Assembly: GCA_947846985.1 (NCBI GenBank) | Contig: CANTUZ010000001.1 | Location: 184,100,455 to 184,164,454 of the forward strand | Reading direction: 5' to 3' | Length of the DNA: 64,000 nucleotides | DNA from: Fratercula arctica | Taxonomy: Eukaryota; Chordata; Aves; Charadriiformes; Alcidae | In this document: piece after piece, positions 50,337 to 62,862 of the stretch | How the letters are laid out: each line of letters starts with the position of its first letter | How positions within the stretch are numbered: the first letter of the stretch is position 1 | Made by a program: the position numbers and the translations under genes | Notes under the pieces: generated by a model | Databases searched by the model: none | What the model was told of the DNA's origin: nothing | The model's input: only the letters and a program-made list of their open reading frames with translations

Positions 50337-51035
50337 AATCATAGAATCATAGAACAGCCCAGGTTGGAAGGGACTGCAATAGATCATCTGGTCCAACCTT
50401 TCATGGGAAAGGGAGCCTAGATGAGATTATCCAGCGCCCTGTCCAATTGCATCTTGAAAACCTACAGTGTTGAGAACTCTACCACATCCCTTGGGAGGTT
50501 TTTCTAGGCGTCTCTGTAAAATGGCTTTCCCTTCTGACATGTCTGTGTCACCACCCATTTTACTGTCCTCTGCAAGCTTAGGAGGCTGCTTTGAATCCCA
50601 TTGTCCAGATCATTTATGAAGATGCTGAACAGTGTGGGGCCGAGTATCAATCCCTGGGGGACACCACTTGTGATAGACTGCCAGCCTGAGTAAAAACCAT
50701 TGATTATCACCCTCTGAATGTGGTCTGTTAACCAATGTCCTGCTCATCTTTCAGACCACCCCTCCAGTCTGTATCTTGCCAGTTCGTCCAGGAGAAGGCT
50801 TTAGGAAACAGTGTCAAACACTTTGCTGAAATCCAGGTAAACAATATCCACTACACTTTTGATGCAGACAGATGACATTATTTTGTTTTAGAAGGTGATC
50901 ATGTTAGCGAGGCATGATATGCCTTTGGTAAATCTGTGCTGGGTTTTCCCAATCACCTGCTTTATTTGGCTTCTAATAGTTTCTGGGAGGACTTGTTCCA
51001 TTGCTTTCCCAAGGACTGAAGTAAGAGAAGGACAG
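50337..51035 (-). mobile_element. CR1 LINE fragment, internally deleted
   Basis: CR1 in - orientation. The 3' end is at the low coordinate, where the complement ends in two ATTCTATG units, preceded by CTTCCAACCTGGG. Reading up the - strand, the C-terminal ORF2 region (about 50405-50520) joins directly to RT motif sequence SGVPQGLILGPTLFSIFIN (about 50610-50680). The FADD part of RT and most of the later ORF2 are missing, so an internal deletion has occurred. The far part (about 50760-51035) matches earlier CR1 RT sequence (VYLDFSK-like, near 50840). The high-coordinate edge is approximate. Confidence 0.88.
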
Positions 51036-54000
51036 GCATTACCACCACCATCAACTTTTCTGTCCGTTTTTTTTTTTTTTCCTTTTTTTTTTAAAATTTG
51101 AGTGAACTCTACTCGATGATGTATCTCTGCTCGAGAGGGTTGCCAGAACAGATTCTTGGTGGATGAACTGAATATTCCTTACCAGTCCTTTATACTCTCA
51201 ATTCAGCAATAAATATCTAGACTCTGAATAAGTTATTCACTGAAGATCTTCAGTTTGTCTTTGTCTCTCATTCAACTAAATGGGGAACTTACATGATTGC
51301 AAAGAAAGGCCCTCAAGACTAGATACCTAAAATTTATATGTTTTTCTCAGGCTCTTTGCACTTATTCATCTTTTCCTCCTATTTTATTATGTTTTTGTTG
51401 AGAAGACATTACTAGAACTAAATGCAGTATTCCAGATAAAATGTTGATATTCATCTATATTATTATTAATACTTTATTAATATAGTAATAATATTAATAT
51501 ATTATTAATAATACTTTGAGGATATTTTATCCTGCTCTGTATAGCACCTAATATTTCTTTCTTTAGCAAAGGTGAGCACTGACTTTAAGTTTTCACTGAA
51601 CTATTGACAGCGATGACAGTGTTCTCTTTCTGTATGCCTGCAGCTACATTAGAGCCCTATAGTGTGTATGAACTCTTCATATTTTACCCCTTTCCAATGT
51701 GTATTACCTTGTATTTTTGACTAATTGAAGCCCAGCTGGCAAAATTTTTAGTGTTGTGATGCTGTTAAATAGTGTGAGACAAATGCATACATGAAAGACC
51801 AGAGGTCTGAAACCCAAAAGGTTATTCTCTTCAGTTTCTATTTGTTTGGAAGGGGAGATGTTGTGGCTCTGGACCTCATATATGTGAATAATGACCACAT
51901 GCTAGCTTTGGATGCACATAATCAGAGAGTGAATAAGTAATACTTTTATAAACCATTACAAATACTAACTCTTTGTCAGGGATGTTTTTAAAGTGGTTGG
52001 AATGGATACTAGATCTCGTACTCTAACTCCATGAAGCCCTGTTCATCTTGCTGGATTTTCATTGTACTTAGGGGTCTCAGTGCCCTGCTTGGCAATGGAA
52101 GCACTGAGGGGCTATTTTTTTCCATTAAAACACAAAAGCAAATAGTTTTAACTGTCTTTCACATATATCTATATATGTGTATATATATATATATCCACAT
52201 ATAAAGACCATCTTGCACCTGGGGCCCAACATTAGCAAAACACTCTTGGTGTTGCTTTAATCTAGCCTGGGACATTTCAGCTCTTTTGCCTAACACAAAA
52301 TGTTCAGGTTAGAAATCGTCAGATTTCTTCTTCTTGATGTCAGGTTCCATACACCTAACATAATAAGCAGCTCTTCCAACTGCAGAACTTCTGTCTTTCC
52401 TACCCTTTCTGGAAGTGTGCTGGCAGGAGAGGGACTGGGCTAGAACCAGAGCTCTCTGCCTGACCCACTGACTGTGCAATGGCCCTTTTCAGGTAGCCAT
52501 GAAAATCAAAATTTAGGATGATAGCTTAGATGCTTTGCTTCTGCATGTGTTGTCCTTAAAACACGGACTCCTTACTTTAGAAACCTATGAGATTGGACAA
52601 CTCTATTCAGGGCAAGTGCCTGTAATATCTTTCTCATCATGGATTCCCCTGGAGTCAACTGGCATAAGGATTTCCTGAGTGAGATATTATTGGCTCTAAT
52701 TGTGCAATCATTTTCTAGGAAATCATGTTATTTCTAGCATATTAATAAATCACAGTACTCCCCGGAAGATTTATCTCCATCAAATGAACTCTTCTTTTAT
52801 TGCATATATATTAATCTCTTAGTTTTTGATGGTCTGTTGTCTTTTTTTCTTTTAAAAATATGGAAGAGACTTTGCATGACTTAATCACTCTTCTGAAGAT
52901 ATACTAGAGAGTTTTATGAGTTATGCTTTAAAATGTATCAAATCATTTAAGCGGTTGTGAATAAGTGTTTAAATTTGAGGTACAATGCCTTAGAAGTGAT
53001 GATGATTTTAGCCTCCTCTTGGACTAGTTAGGAGGATTTTGAGCTTTCTTTGTGAATTAATGAATCTATCAATTTTCTCCTCCCTGAAGCAATAGTTGAT
53101 CTTTATGGCATAACCTGTCTAGCACCTTGGAACCACTAAAAAATTCAATTGATCTTGGGAGAGAAAAAAAATCACCTTCCTTTATTCTAATTCCTCCCAA
53201 CACTCACTTTAATTTTCACCCAAGGGCAAACCATTTTTATTTAATTCCACTTGTCTTTTCTAATAAATGGGCACGTTAACAATGTCCACTAATAAAGATG
53301 ATAATTTTTCCATTTTAATCTTGGAAGTTTCTCGCCAGTTCGTGATTCAATCAGAGATACCTTTAAATCGGCCATACAGTAATTTCTTTGGAAGCCTGGT
53401 AGTTTCTTTTTACCTCAAAGCAATAAATATTTTGTGCAAATGGCGAACTACAAACACTGTAGAAGGCAAGGTGAAACACACATTTTTAATGTCATAATTC
53501 CTGATAAAAATGGTGATAGGTTTTACTTTTATTCCAAACAGCTTTAAAAGGTCCTTAATATTAATAATTTGTTCTTCTCCTTCGTGGCTCTCAGTGACAA
53601 TGGAGACATATTAGCAAGTAATGCACCTCTATAGGGGTGGATTAAAGCAGCTACTGCTGAGGTCTCTACATTTGCGGAGTGTGTATTTCAGAAGGTTTGT
53701 TTTGCCTAGAGTTGTCTGCTTACATTGACTGCATGTTGTTACTGCACATGTTGTTCAAAGCTGCTCGAAGGAAAGTTGTCCACAAACATTTGTCTTCTGG
53801 AGTATGGGTTGCTCAGCTGGGAAATACCCTGGAGATGATGGTCATGCGTCATTTTTCCCAGCCCCATGGTTTATATGAAGTTCACATGTGAAAGCAAGCC
53901 TTATTTTTCTTTCTGCTCATTCTATTGATCATTGCTTATTGGTGACTTCCTGGTGCCTGTTGCCCAAACCTCCACTGGCTAAACAAAGGCTCAGCATGAG

Positions 54001-54975
54001 GAAAATGATGTGTTCTTAGTCCTTTGAGGCAGCTACTCTGGAAGAATACTCTGAATGGTCTGACTCCTGCCCTCCTGGACTTCTTTTTGCCTTTGGAGAA
54101 ACTTCAGCATTGTGACAGCTTTGCCTCAGGTAAGCCATAGCTTCTGTGCCCAGAAGATCAACTAAGGCTGGTGGGACAGCATCATGCTTGGGAAAGGGAA
54201 CAGCCAGCAATGGACAATGAACTGTCGGAAGCAGAAAGTCAGCAAGGTCCTCTGTTACCACTGACACCATTACTTGCCAGCCAAAATTTCAGGAGCCCAT
54301 AACAGACATACACCAGACAGTGACTAATGGCTTCTGGAACTTCATGACTTACCAGTGGCTAACCATTCCAGGGTGTGCAAAGTTGTGACTGAGGCTTCAA
54401 AGAAATAGTCAGCAAAAGTGTTCATACAACAAAACTTCTTACCCGGGGATGACCAATATTATACATGACTTGTAGGAACATGAAAAGGGTTGGAATTTGA
54501 GCTAATGATGAAAGAGTGAGCGCTAGTATGACACAAATCACATATGTACCCTTGTGTGCCGGCAAGGCCACTGAGGACTGGTGACCAAAGTTTCAAATTT
54601 CATCTAAATAGAGGGGTTGGGTGGTTCTTAACACAGTCCACTCACTTGTTCTTTGCTCATTTATTTGCAATTCAACATTATAACTAAATTTACTATTTAT
54701 GACTTTGTGCTCTTTGTTATCCCTAAAACCAGTTTTATCCAGCAACAGTTTTCTCTTCCTTTAATGAACAGTAAAAGACCATTTGAGCTTTTTATTTCTA
54801 GCTCTGTTACCATTCTGTGCCTGCAGTTTGAAACCCACTTTCATATTCTTTTATCTGTACTTTTGTGGCCTTCTCCAACAGTCATCTATTTTTCTTCCAC
54901 AGACTTCAAGCTATGGTTTCCTCATACCATACATCCTGGTTTGAGGGTTATTAATGTAACATACTCTGAATAAAA
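51036..54975. other. AT-rich stretch with simple repeats
   Basis: It contains a T-rich run at 51067-51092, a TAT/ATT-rich block at 51457-51515 that can fold on itself, and a TATA run at 52161-52194. No recognisable gene is present. A - strand open frame at 54016-54270 is listed separately. Confidence 0.55.
54016..54270 (-). other. Unidentified 84-residue ORF
   Basis: An ATG-started open frame on the - strand (ATG at 54268-54270, TAA at 54016-54018). It begins with a hydrophobic, acidic N-terminus and ends in a hydrophilic K/S/E-rich tail. I know of no family with this sequence. Upstream on the same strand (to about 54480) other short open segments occur in different frames, so a decayed pseudogene is possible. 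Chance is equally likely. Confidence 0.15.
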
Positions 54976-55027
54976 AGTTGGACCAGATGATCCTTGAGGT
55001 CCCTTCCAACCTGGTATTACATGGTAC
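54976..55027 (+). mobile_element. CR1 3'-tail fragment
   Basis: A very short CR1 end: TTGGACCAGATGATCCTTGAGGTCCCTTCCAACC, followed by a TATTACATGGTA tail instead of ATTCTATG, which suggests a different CR1 subfamily. CR1 insertions this short are common because of early stop of reverse transcription. Confidence 0.8.
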
Positions 55028-55406
55028 AGTGATGAGTTAGAAGGCCCATGTGCATGTAGATAATGCTTTGGTAACCACTTGCTGCCAATATTTCCAGTTA
55101 TGACATCACTAGTACATTGTTAAACCCCCCCAGAGAGTACACTGCTACTGAGGACAAACTGGTGAAATGTCATTTGTCAATCCTGCTAAAACCTATATGA
55201 TTTAGATGTCAGCTGAGGTGTTTCTTGAGTACTATAAATAGAAAAAAATCTTTGGGTACTTGAGAAACTTTCATTCTGGAAACAGATTAGGAAGTAAATG
55301 GTGGTGGTGGTGGGGGCACTGAGAGTGAAGTTTCTGTATTTAAATACTTAATCCGTGCCTATGTCGCTTTCTGGATCTGATTCCAGAAATATAGAAAAGC
55401 TACTGA
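55028..55406. other. Spacer between two CR1 copies
   Basis: I see only a short GGTGGTGGTGGTGGGG run at about 55300-55315. No gene or transposon is recognised. Confidence 0.5.
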
Positions 55407-56612
55407 TAATCACAAAATCACAGAATGATAGGGGTTGGAAGGGACCTCTGGAGATCATCTAGTCCAACCCCCCTGCCAGAGCAGGGTCACCTAGAGCAGG
55501 TTGCTCAGGACCGTGTCCAGGAGGGTTTTGAATGTCTCCAGAGATGGAGACTCCACCACCTCTCTGGGCAGCCTGTTCCAGTGCTCTGCCACCCTCAAAG
55601 TAAAGAAGTTCCTCCTCATGTTTAGGTGGACCTTCCTATGTTCAAGTTTGTGCCCGTTACCTCTTGTCCTGTCACTGGGCACCACTGAAAAGAGCCTGGC
55701 CCCGTCCTCCTGACACCCACCCTTTAAGTGTTTATAAGCATTGGTAAGATCCCCCTTAGTCGTCTTTCTTCCAGACTAAAAAGACCCAAATCCCTCAGCC
55801 TTTCTTCATAAGAGAGATGTTTTAGTCCCCTAATCATCTTTGTAGCCCTTTGCTGTACCCTTTCCAGCAGTTCCCTTTCTTTTTTGAACCAAGGAGCCCA
55901 GGACCGGACACTCCAGTACTCCAGGTGCGGCCTCACCAAGGCAGAGTTAGAGGGGGAGGATGACCTCCCTCAACCTGCTTGCCACACTCTTCTTGATGCA
56001 CCCCAGGATGCCATTGGCCTTCTTGGCCACAAGGGCACATTGCTGGCTCGTGGTCATCCTGGTTTCCACCAAGACTCCCAGGTCTTTTTTCACAGAGCTG
56101 CTGTCCAGCAGGTCAGCCCCCAACCTGTACTGGTGCATGGGGTTACTCCTCCCCAGGTGCAGCACCCTACACTTGCCCTTGTTGAATTTCATAAGGTTTC
56201 TCTCTGCCCAACTCTCCAGCCTGTCCAGGTCTCTCTATATGGTGGCACAGCCTTCCAGTGTGTCAGCCACCCCCCCTAGCTTTGTGTCATCAGCAAACTT
56301 GCTGAGGGTGCACTCTATCCCCTCATCCAGGTCATTGATGAATATATTGAAGAGGACTGGACCCAGTACTGACCCCTGGGGAGCACCACTCGTCACTGAC
56401 CTCCAACTAGACTCTGTGCCCCTAATCATGACCCTCTGAGCTCTATATTTCAACCAGTTTTGAATCCACTCCACTGTCCATTCATCTAACCCACACTTCC
56501 TAAGCATTCCTATGAGGATGCTGTGGGAGACTGTGTCAAAAGCCTTGCTTAAGTCAAGATAGACCACATCTACCGCCCTCCCCTCATCTACCCATCCAGT
56601 AATGGATGGACA
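55407..56612 (-). mobile_element. CR1 LINE, 1.2-kb 3' half
   Basis: A long CR1 copy on the - strand. The 3' end is near 55407, where the complement reads CTTCCAACCCCTATCATTCTGTGATTTTGTG. Upstream on the - strand come the ORF2 C-terminal phrase [18 protein letters not shown] (about 55530-55590) and the RT domain to about 56612. It is 5'-truncated within RT. Two GAATTGATCTCT words lie just outside the truncation (56613 and 56647). Confidence 0.93.
55720..56612 (-). pseudogene. CR1 ORF2 reverse transcriptase remnant
   Basis: Decayed RT on the - strand, in several frames. In 5'-to-3' order: [17 protein letters not shown] (motif A region, about 56530-56580), [20 protein letters not shown] (motif B region, about 56330-56390), FADDTKLGG (motif C with the active-site Asp pair, about 56275-56300), then a frame change near 56235 into the [11 protein letters not shown] block (about 56110-56160). 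After a further frame change comes RPHLEY...[10 protein letters not shown] (about 55830-55940). The motifs are intact but the frame is broken at least twice, so no enzyme is made. Confidence 0.9.
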
Positions 56613-59600
56613 GAATTGATCTCTTCTGATCTCTCCATCAAAACACTGAATTGATCTCTCCTCATGTGTAGTTCTCTGCCTTAAAAAGTGGCATATGTAT
56701 GAGCACAAGAGTAGGATAAGAAATACCAGACAGCATCCTTCCACCCTCACACAATTCTCTAAGGCTGGGTGTTTGTCTTTACATACAGTGATAAAAAGTG
56801 GGATGTGATTATAAGCTGTGTGGGCCGTGTTCTAGCTATAGTCAGCAGAAGTTGCAAATCTGTAGTTGCTGTGCAGGCAATGGCTCCGAAAAAGGAAAGG
56901 CTTCTACATGTTGGATAAGATTCCCCAGATCCTGCTGAGCTCAGGGAATAAAAGAAAAAAAAAAAAAAAAAAAAAGGAAGCCATGACTAAGAGCCGCAAT
57001 GTACCAGAGACAGTATAGCAGTGATTAGGGCATATGGCTGCTATGAAGACTGCTCTGTTTGGAGACAGCTTAGTCCATGGTGATTGCAGGCATTTATCTA
57101 GAGAAGCAGCTCCTGTTAAATTTCTGAAGGCATCTCCAGCTTCTTTCCCCAGAAGGAGCTCTTTGCCTGGATAAAAGTAAATGATGTCAGGATGGCAAGT
57201 GACTACACCGTTAGCAAGACCTATCCATGACAATCTTAGATACACACCTCTACTAGGCATCTTTTCCTTTTCCACTCTGTGGGATGCCAGTGGTTCAATT
57301 TCTCCTTCATTCCATGACTTGTGTGTTCTGTCTGTTGTGCATCCATTTTTTCCTGACCCCTGCTCTGTATTTACAGGCTTCTGGTGGAAAACATAGTGAA
57401 CAACTGCAAGACATGTTATCAGAATTTAATGCAGTTGTATGTTTTCTTCAGGTCTTGTCCTCCATGGTTTTGGAGGACAAGATTGTGCAGGAGTCTTGCC
57501 AGCTCCTGAATGTACAGAAGCAGAAGGCAGCACAGATCACTTTTGTTTCCTATCAGTACAGCACATTCCTTTAACAGGATGTCTGCCTTAAAAAAAAAGA
57601 AAAAAAGCATTATTGAGTCAACAGTCTCTCAAAATTTCGAACACTCTCAGCAAAGACAGACACGATAGAATTAGAGACAGACAGCAAAACACATACGCTT
57701 ATAAGACTAAGCAAAATATCCTTTCTACTCATGATACCTTCAAGAAGTGTAGGATATATTCTCCAACCTGACAGCGCTCCTCTTCCTGGGAATTAATGAA
57801 GATGAGATAAAGCATCCATATCCCATTTGGCTTTGTAATGGAAAGCAAACACATTCAAAATTAAACTCACTGATCCATTCTTTGTGATAATAGTGATTTT
57901 CAATAGTGAAACTACTTGTTATATTTCAAGGTGTAGCTTTTTTTTTCTGATGTGGCAATAAATACTGCAGTAATGTGGCAATAAGTATTGCAGACCCAAA
58001 CCCACCTTTTCTGAGTTAAAACACATTAGGTTCTTAGCAATTTATTTTCTGTGTGTATGAAAAGACTTTTCAAAAACCATACTGCAATTGTCATGACCTA
58101 TCGTTACTTAGATATATTTCAAATGTTATCCTTTTTTTTCTCTAATTTTTTGATCAATTTATGGCCTCTACCTCACAAAGTTCTTCTCATTTAAAAAAAA
58201 AAAAAAAAGTGTCAGACCTTTATACTTGGGTTAGTATTCTACCAATATTTATGTGGGATAAGATTGGTTTTTGGTTTGTCTTTTGGAACTTTTTGGCTCA
58301 AGCATTGCTTTGTTTTTTCCAACGTTATATATAGATAGATATATAGATGGAATTAAGCATATAGTTATATACTGCATAAAGAAAAAAAGTTTTTCAAAAC
58401 AAGGACTGAAAGTGAACAGAGAACCACCTGAGAGGTCTGAATGTTTTGAGAGGACTGAATTCAAAAATACATGGGACACCGTGCTGTTGTTTCTTTCCCT
58501 TAGGCATCCTATAGCACAAAAAGGACTCATTCAATCAGACCAGAATGAATAAAAAGCAGGTAACATCTCTAACAGAAAAAACAGAAAAGATGTTTTTGAA
58601 GGACTTTTATGCTGACAATCTATTCAATGTTGTATTGCTAGGTAGAATAAATCCCTTTGAAAACTCCTGTAGAGCCTTCCTAATTTACAGTACTGACTAG
58701 AGGTCCCTGATTTGAATATTTGTGTATGAATGACAGAAAATGGTAAAAGTTAGGAAAACCATTTAATAATCCTTGCTTTATAATGAAAAGAAAGGGTAGA
58801 TATGGGAAAGCCAGGAAGCATGCTGCTTCATTTCACGCAGAGGCTAAAACATAACGGCATATGTGTCCTCTATGTGAAATTGCATATTTTATTAGTGGAA
58901 ACTCTGTTTTTCAATTTCTCTCTATATTTTAGCCCTCAGAACACTCTCAGAATTCATCCCCATTCTTAAGCAGTGCCTGTCCAGCCAACGTATTCACTTG
59001 CCTCTGCAGAGAACTCATCTTCATTTTATATTCCTTCAGTTTAATCTGCTGAGTTCTTGCAGTTTATATAGAAAATAATTAATTTAGAAATTAGCTAAAA
59101 CAGAGTTTATATGGAAAAGACTGAAATCTCTATGGCCTATGTGGAAGTCACATTCAGATCTAGGCTCTATACAGTGTCTGAGATCTTAGGACTATATTTT
59201 AGTACTCTTCTTTCTGCTTTCTAGCTGTCCATCAGCTTTGCTATAATGATGACAACAAATAGTCTCTCCACTCCATTTACTGTTTTCTTGGAACCTATGA
59301 AAGTTTCTCTGCTAAAATTATGGTACTTTCAGGATAAGAACAACATCAAGAGAAGATATAGCTTATTTCCCAAAGTACCATTCTTTTCTGACTACGCGTC
59401 TTTCCGTGTAGACATCCAAGCAGTGACCTGAAGAGGCTGCATAGTTCTCCTTGTGGCTGGGGGAGTATCTTCTGGCTTGGTCATCTTTATCTTACTCAGT
59501 TCTTTGCCCTTTAAAAAACATACATGTTACGTTTGTTAAACCCATCTGGTGCTCCTGGATGTTTGTTAGCTGCTGAAGAAAGGATGGTGCCATCCGCCCA

Positions 59601-60181
59601 GGAGTTTGCCTGGGCTGCCATGGGGGACAGACTCTTCATTGTAAGGATTTGCGGAACTTCAAACTTAAATCCATTTTGAGTATTCCCTTCAACTGCTTAA
59701 GTACTTCTGGGTTACAATAACATACTGTAGCAGCACTGTGTAGAGCAGATGTATACAGTTATCCAAACATAATACAGTTCCATACAACTGAGCTGAGAAA
59801 GACCATCTCCAGAGGCTCTAAAGGCTCCTTATTTCTATATGCAATCACAGATAAGAATCTACTCTGCAAAGGTGATTCAAAAAATAAAATAATAATAAAA
59901 AATAATCTTGCTGTTGCTAGGCTTTCTAGCAGTTGCTAGGAGATAGGTAGCAGTGGTTTGTGATTTTGGAAAATCAGGTCCCACATTAGGGGAACAAGGA
60001 CTGATTTTCAAACCACTAGCAGGTTTGTTGTCCAGGTACTGTATGAGCTAATATACATCCCTAATGAAGTATCTGTACACTTATGTAATAAGCATATTTA
60101 AACAAACTTAAATATTGTTGAACTTTTTAAATTTTAAAAAAGTTTTTTTTGGGTTTTTTTTTTTTTTTTTTTTTTTTACAG

Positions 60182-60265
60182 CTTAGGCTTTTAGGACTAT
60201 CAGAACCAGAAACAGCAGGAAGACCTAGAAACCTCAGAAATAGTGTATTTGACATTTTGGTTCAA
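60182..60265 (+). other. Candidate internal exon, 84 bp
   Basis: A long T tract ending in ACAG (60178-60181) forms an acceptor, and CAA/GTAAGC at 60263-60271 a good donor. The segment between is 84 bp, a multiple of three, and is open in one frame for 28 residues (beginning LRLLGLSEPETAG). I do not recognise the protein. A 28-codon open run is not rare by chance, so this rests on the splice-site pair. Confidence 0.2.
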
Positions 60266-62837
60266 GTAAGCCAGAAAGGTTTTTTACATCATGTTGTATG
60301 CCTTTTCTCTTTGGCACATCCTTTCCCTTTAATTGCCTTTTCATTCCTCTGAGTTCTTCATTATCTCTCCAGTATGAAATATTAGACCACCGTGCTACAT
60401 AACAGAAATGAAATATTAAAGGGATACTGAATGCTTCGTCTCACTGCAGATCAGAAAGAAAACATTTGTCATAACTCTGTCTGTAATTGTGCTACATGTA
60501 AGTTTGACATCTTTGAAATTCACACTTCTATTTGTATGATGGCTGAGAGTAGCAGCACCATACTGGGTTCTAAATTAAATGTGTAGGATTAATGACTTCC
60601 TCAAGACTTGGTGAGAGTTTTCTGTTACTCTGACTGGATTTTGAGTTTATCTAAATTTGTTTCTGCCTTCTCAGGGAAAAATATTAAATGAGTCAAAAAG
60701 TCTTCTGAGGTGCAATTTGAACTGCAATGATCTAATTCCATTAATATATTGGATTTCTATGGCTCTCAGAACCTTTATCAAGTTCCATTTATTCCAATGA
60801 AGATCAGATCTGTCTGTTTCCATGACAAAATTGACCAAAGAACACTAAGCATCAACTAAATGCTTTTCTTTCTAGGTGATTTAGTGCTTTCGCTACAGGT
60901 TTTGGGAATACTGATTTTTTATTATTTTTTTTTCTTGGTCGTAGAACAAGTTGAAAAAGAGTAGAATGTGAATGCTAAATTCATTAACTCTGGAGGAGTT
61001 ACAGAGAACTGGAGGAGAGAAATAAATGACCCTAAGAGTCATGAAAGTACGAACACTGAAATAAGAAAGTTGCTTGCAAGTGCTTTTAGAGTGTTTGGTT
61101 AACTTGCACATATTTTATACTAATGGAAAAAGGGGAAAAGAAAAACCAAAGTGAACATAATATAAGCTTGTATCAGGCCAGAGCAGACTGATTTTAATCA
61201 ACTTCCAATTAAGTTTTAGTTTACTCCACAAAGGCTGTGGATTTGTATCCCTGACCTTGGCCAAAATGCCTTCTTTCATAACCTGGAACAGAAAATAATT
61301 TGGGGTCTTCCATCCATTGCCCTGTCTTATGAGAATGGGACTTGAGCTCTAGTTTCCATCTGAAGAATTGGAGCTGCAGCTGAAGGAAGGTGAGTCTACT
61401 ACACTTCTGGGACTATTGAACAACAGGATTTTTGAAAAGAAATTGGTATTCTTACAGGAATTCATAACTCAGTCTGGGATGCTGGAAATTTGTTATCAAC
61501 CCTGAAATTACTCTTAATGCTGGACAGCCTATAAGATCAAAGGAAACTTGACTTTATTATACTGCGATCAAACATTAAAAGATGTAGAGAAATAAAATAA
61601 TAGTACTAATACCTCTAATTAAGTTTGACTTTAGGGTAGTATTACAAAGTCTCTGTAACCCCCTGGGCAAATCCTGCCTCTCCCAAAGCTGGGATCCAAT
61701 TTTCACCTCAAGACCCTTCCCTACATGTTGCTTTTCATGAACTGGAATTGGATGGAAAAAAACTGTCTTACATTTCCTCTCTCACTTGTGTTTCTTCGGA
61801 CTGTAACTTCACTCCTAGGCAGCCCGCTGTGATGTCTCTTTTATTCAGAGTATCAGCTGGATCTCCTTTCTAATGGACCACTTCTGCCACCATCACAATC
61901 CTTGTCACATGGGGAACCTTTTGTAGTGCCAGCCTCGCACTATGGAACCCAGACAAGCTCATGAAACAGCTTGGTTCTCCAAAAGTCCGTTTGTATAATG
62001 TAGACATATTCTCTCCCAAAAGCCAGTAACTGAGGGAGGCTTACAGCACCCTAATTTTATATGTGCTCATACACATAGTTTCTGGTACACCTATGTGGAA
62101 CTAATCCTTAGCCAACACGCTAGTGAGAGTAAAGAATATACCTCATTACTGGATCCTGATAGGGAATGCACATCATGGTGTTCATACCATTTCTGGAAAC
62201 AAAGTGTTTAAATTAAGGGAACCCTAGGGGTGACTTGGGGTATCTGCAGTCTCTTCTGCTCCACGTCCTACCTTCATCTAGCCGCCTTCACTCTGTAGCC
62301 TGCTTTTCTTCGGCACATGTGCAGGCCACAAAGTCCTTGAAATGCTAAACACACTATAAATATAAGATAATTTAAGTTACACACGATAATAAATTACAGT
62401 TGTGGCCATGATGATAAAAGTAAATGAAAGTAGTGTATAAATGGCTCTTTTGGAGAATGAAGTGACAGACTAGGAAGATTTTTACTTCCTACATGATCCA
62501 TAGACATTGTTCATTGAAACAGAACATGTGTAACTACTTAACTTCAATGAGATTTTTGCTGAATTAAAACTCATGGCATTTCTTCTGGGTGGGTAGATAC
62601 ATTTGAGTTTCTTTGAATGTATTTTGTCCCAAATGATTTTATGTCTAGCGCCTCAGCAGTATTATATAAAATGATAAAATGCCTCTAAGATCCATCTCAT
62701 TAATTTTCTTCAAATCTTTCATTTTCCATGCTGAATTCATGTGAAATCATAGCTCTCTAATTTGATTTCCAGTACTTGTTGATTTCCTTTTTTGTTTCTG
62801 TGCTTTTGACTCTTGTGTACAGCAGTTACTTCCTTCT

Positions 62838-62862
62838 CCCCCCCCCCCCCCCCCCCCCCCCC
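62838..62862. repeat. Poly-C tract, 25 bases
   Basis: A run of 25 C on the + strand, preceded by a T/C-rich stretch. Long pure C/G runs are rare in vertebrate genomes because they are unstable and hard to copy. Confidence 0.93.

Noticed and set aside
59560..59645. Short coding-like segment before GTAAGG
   Set aside because: There is no convincing acceptor upstream, and the frame is too short to judge.
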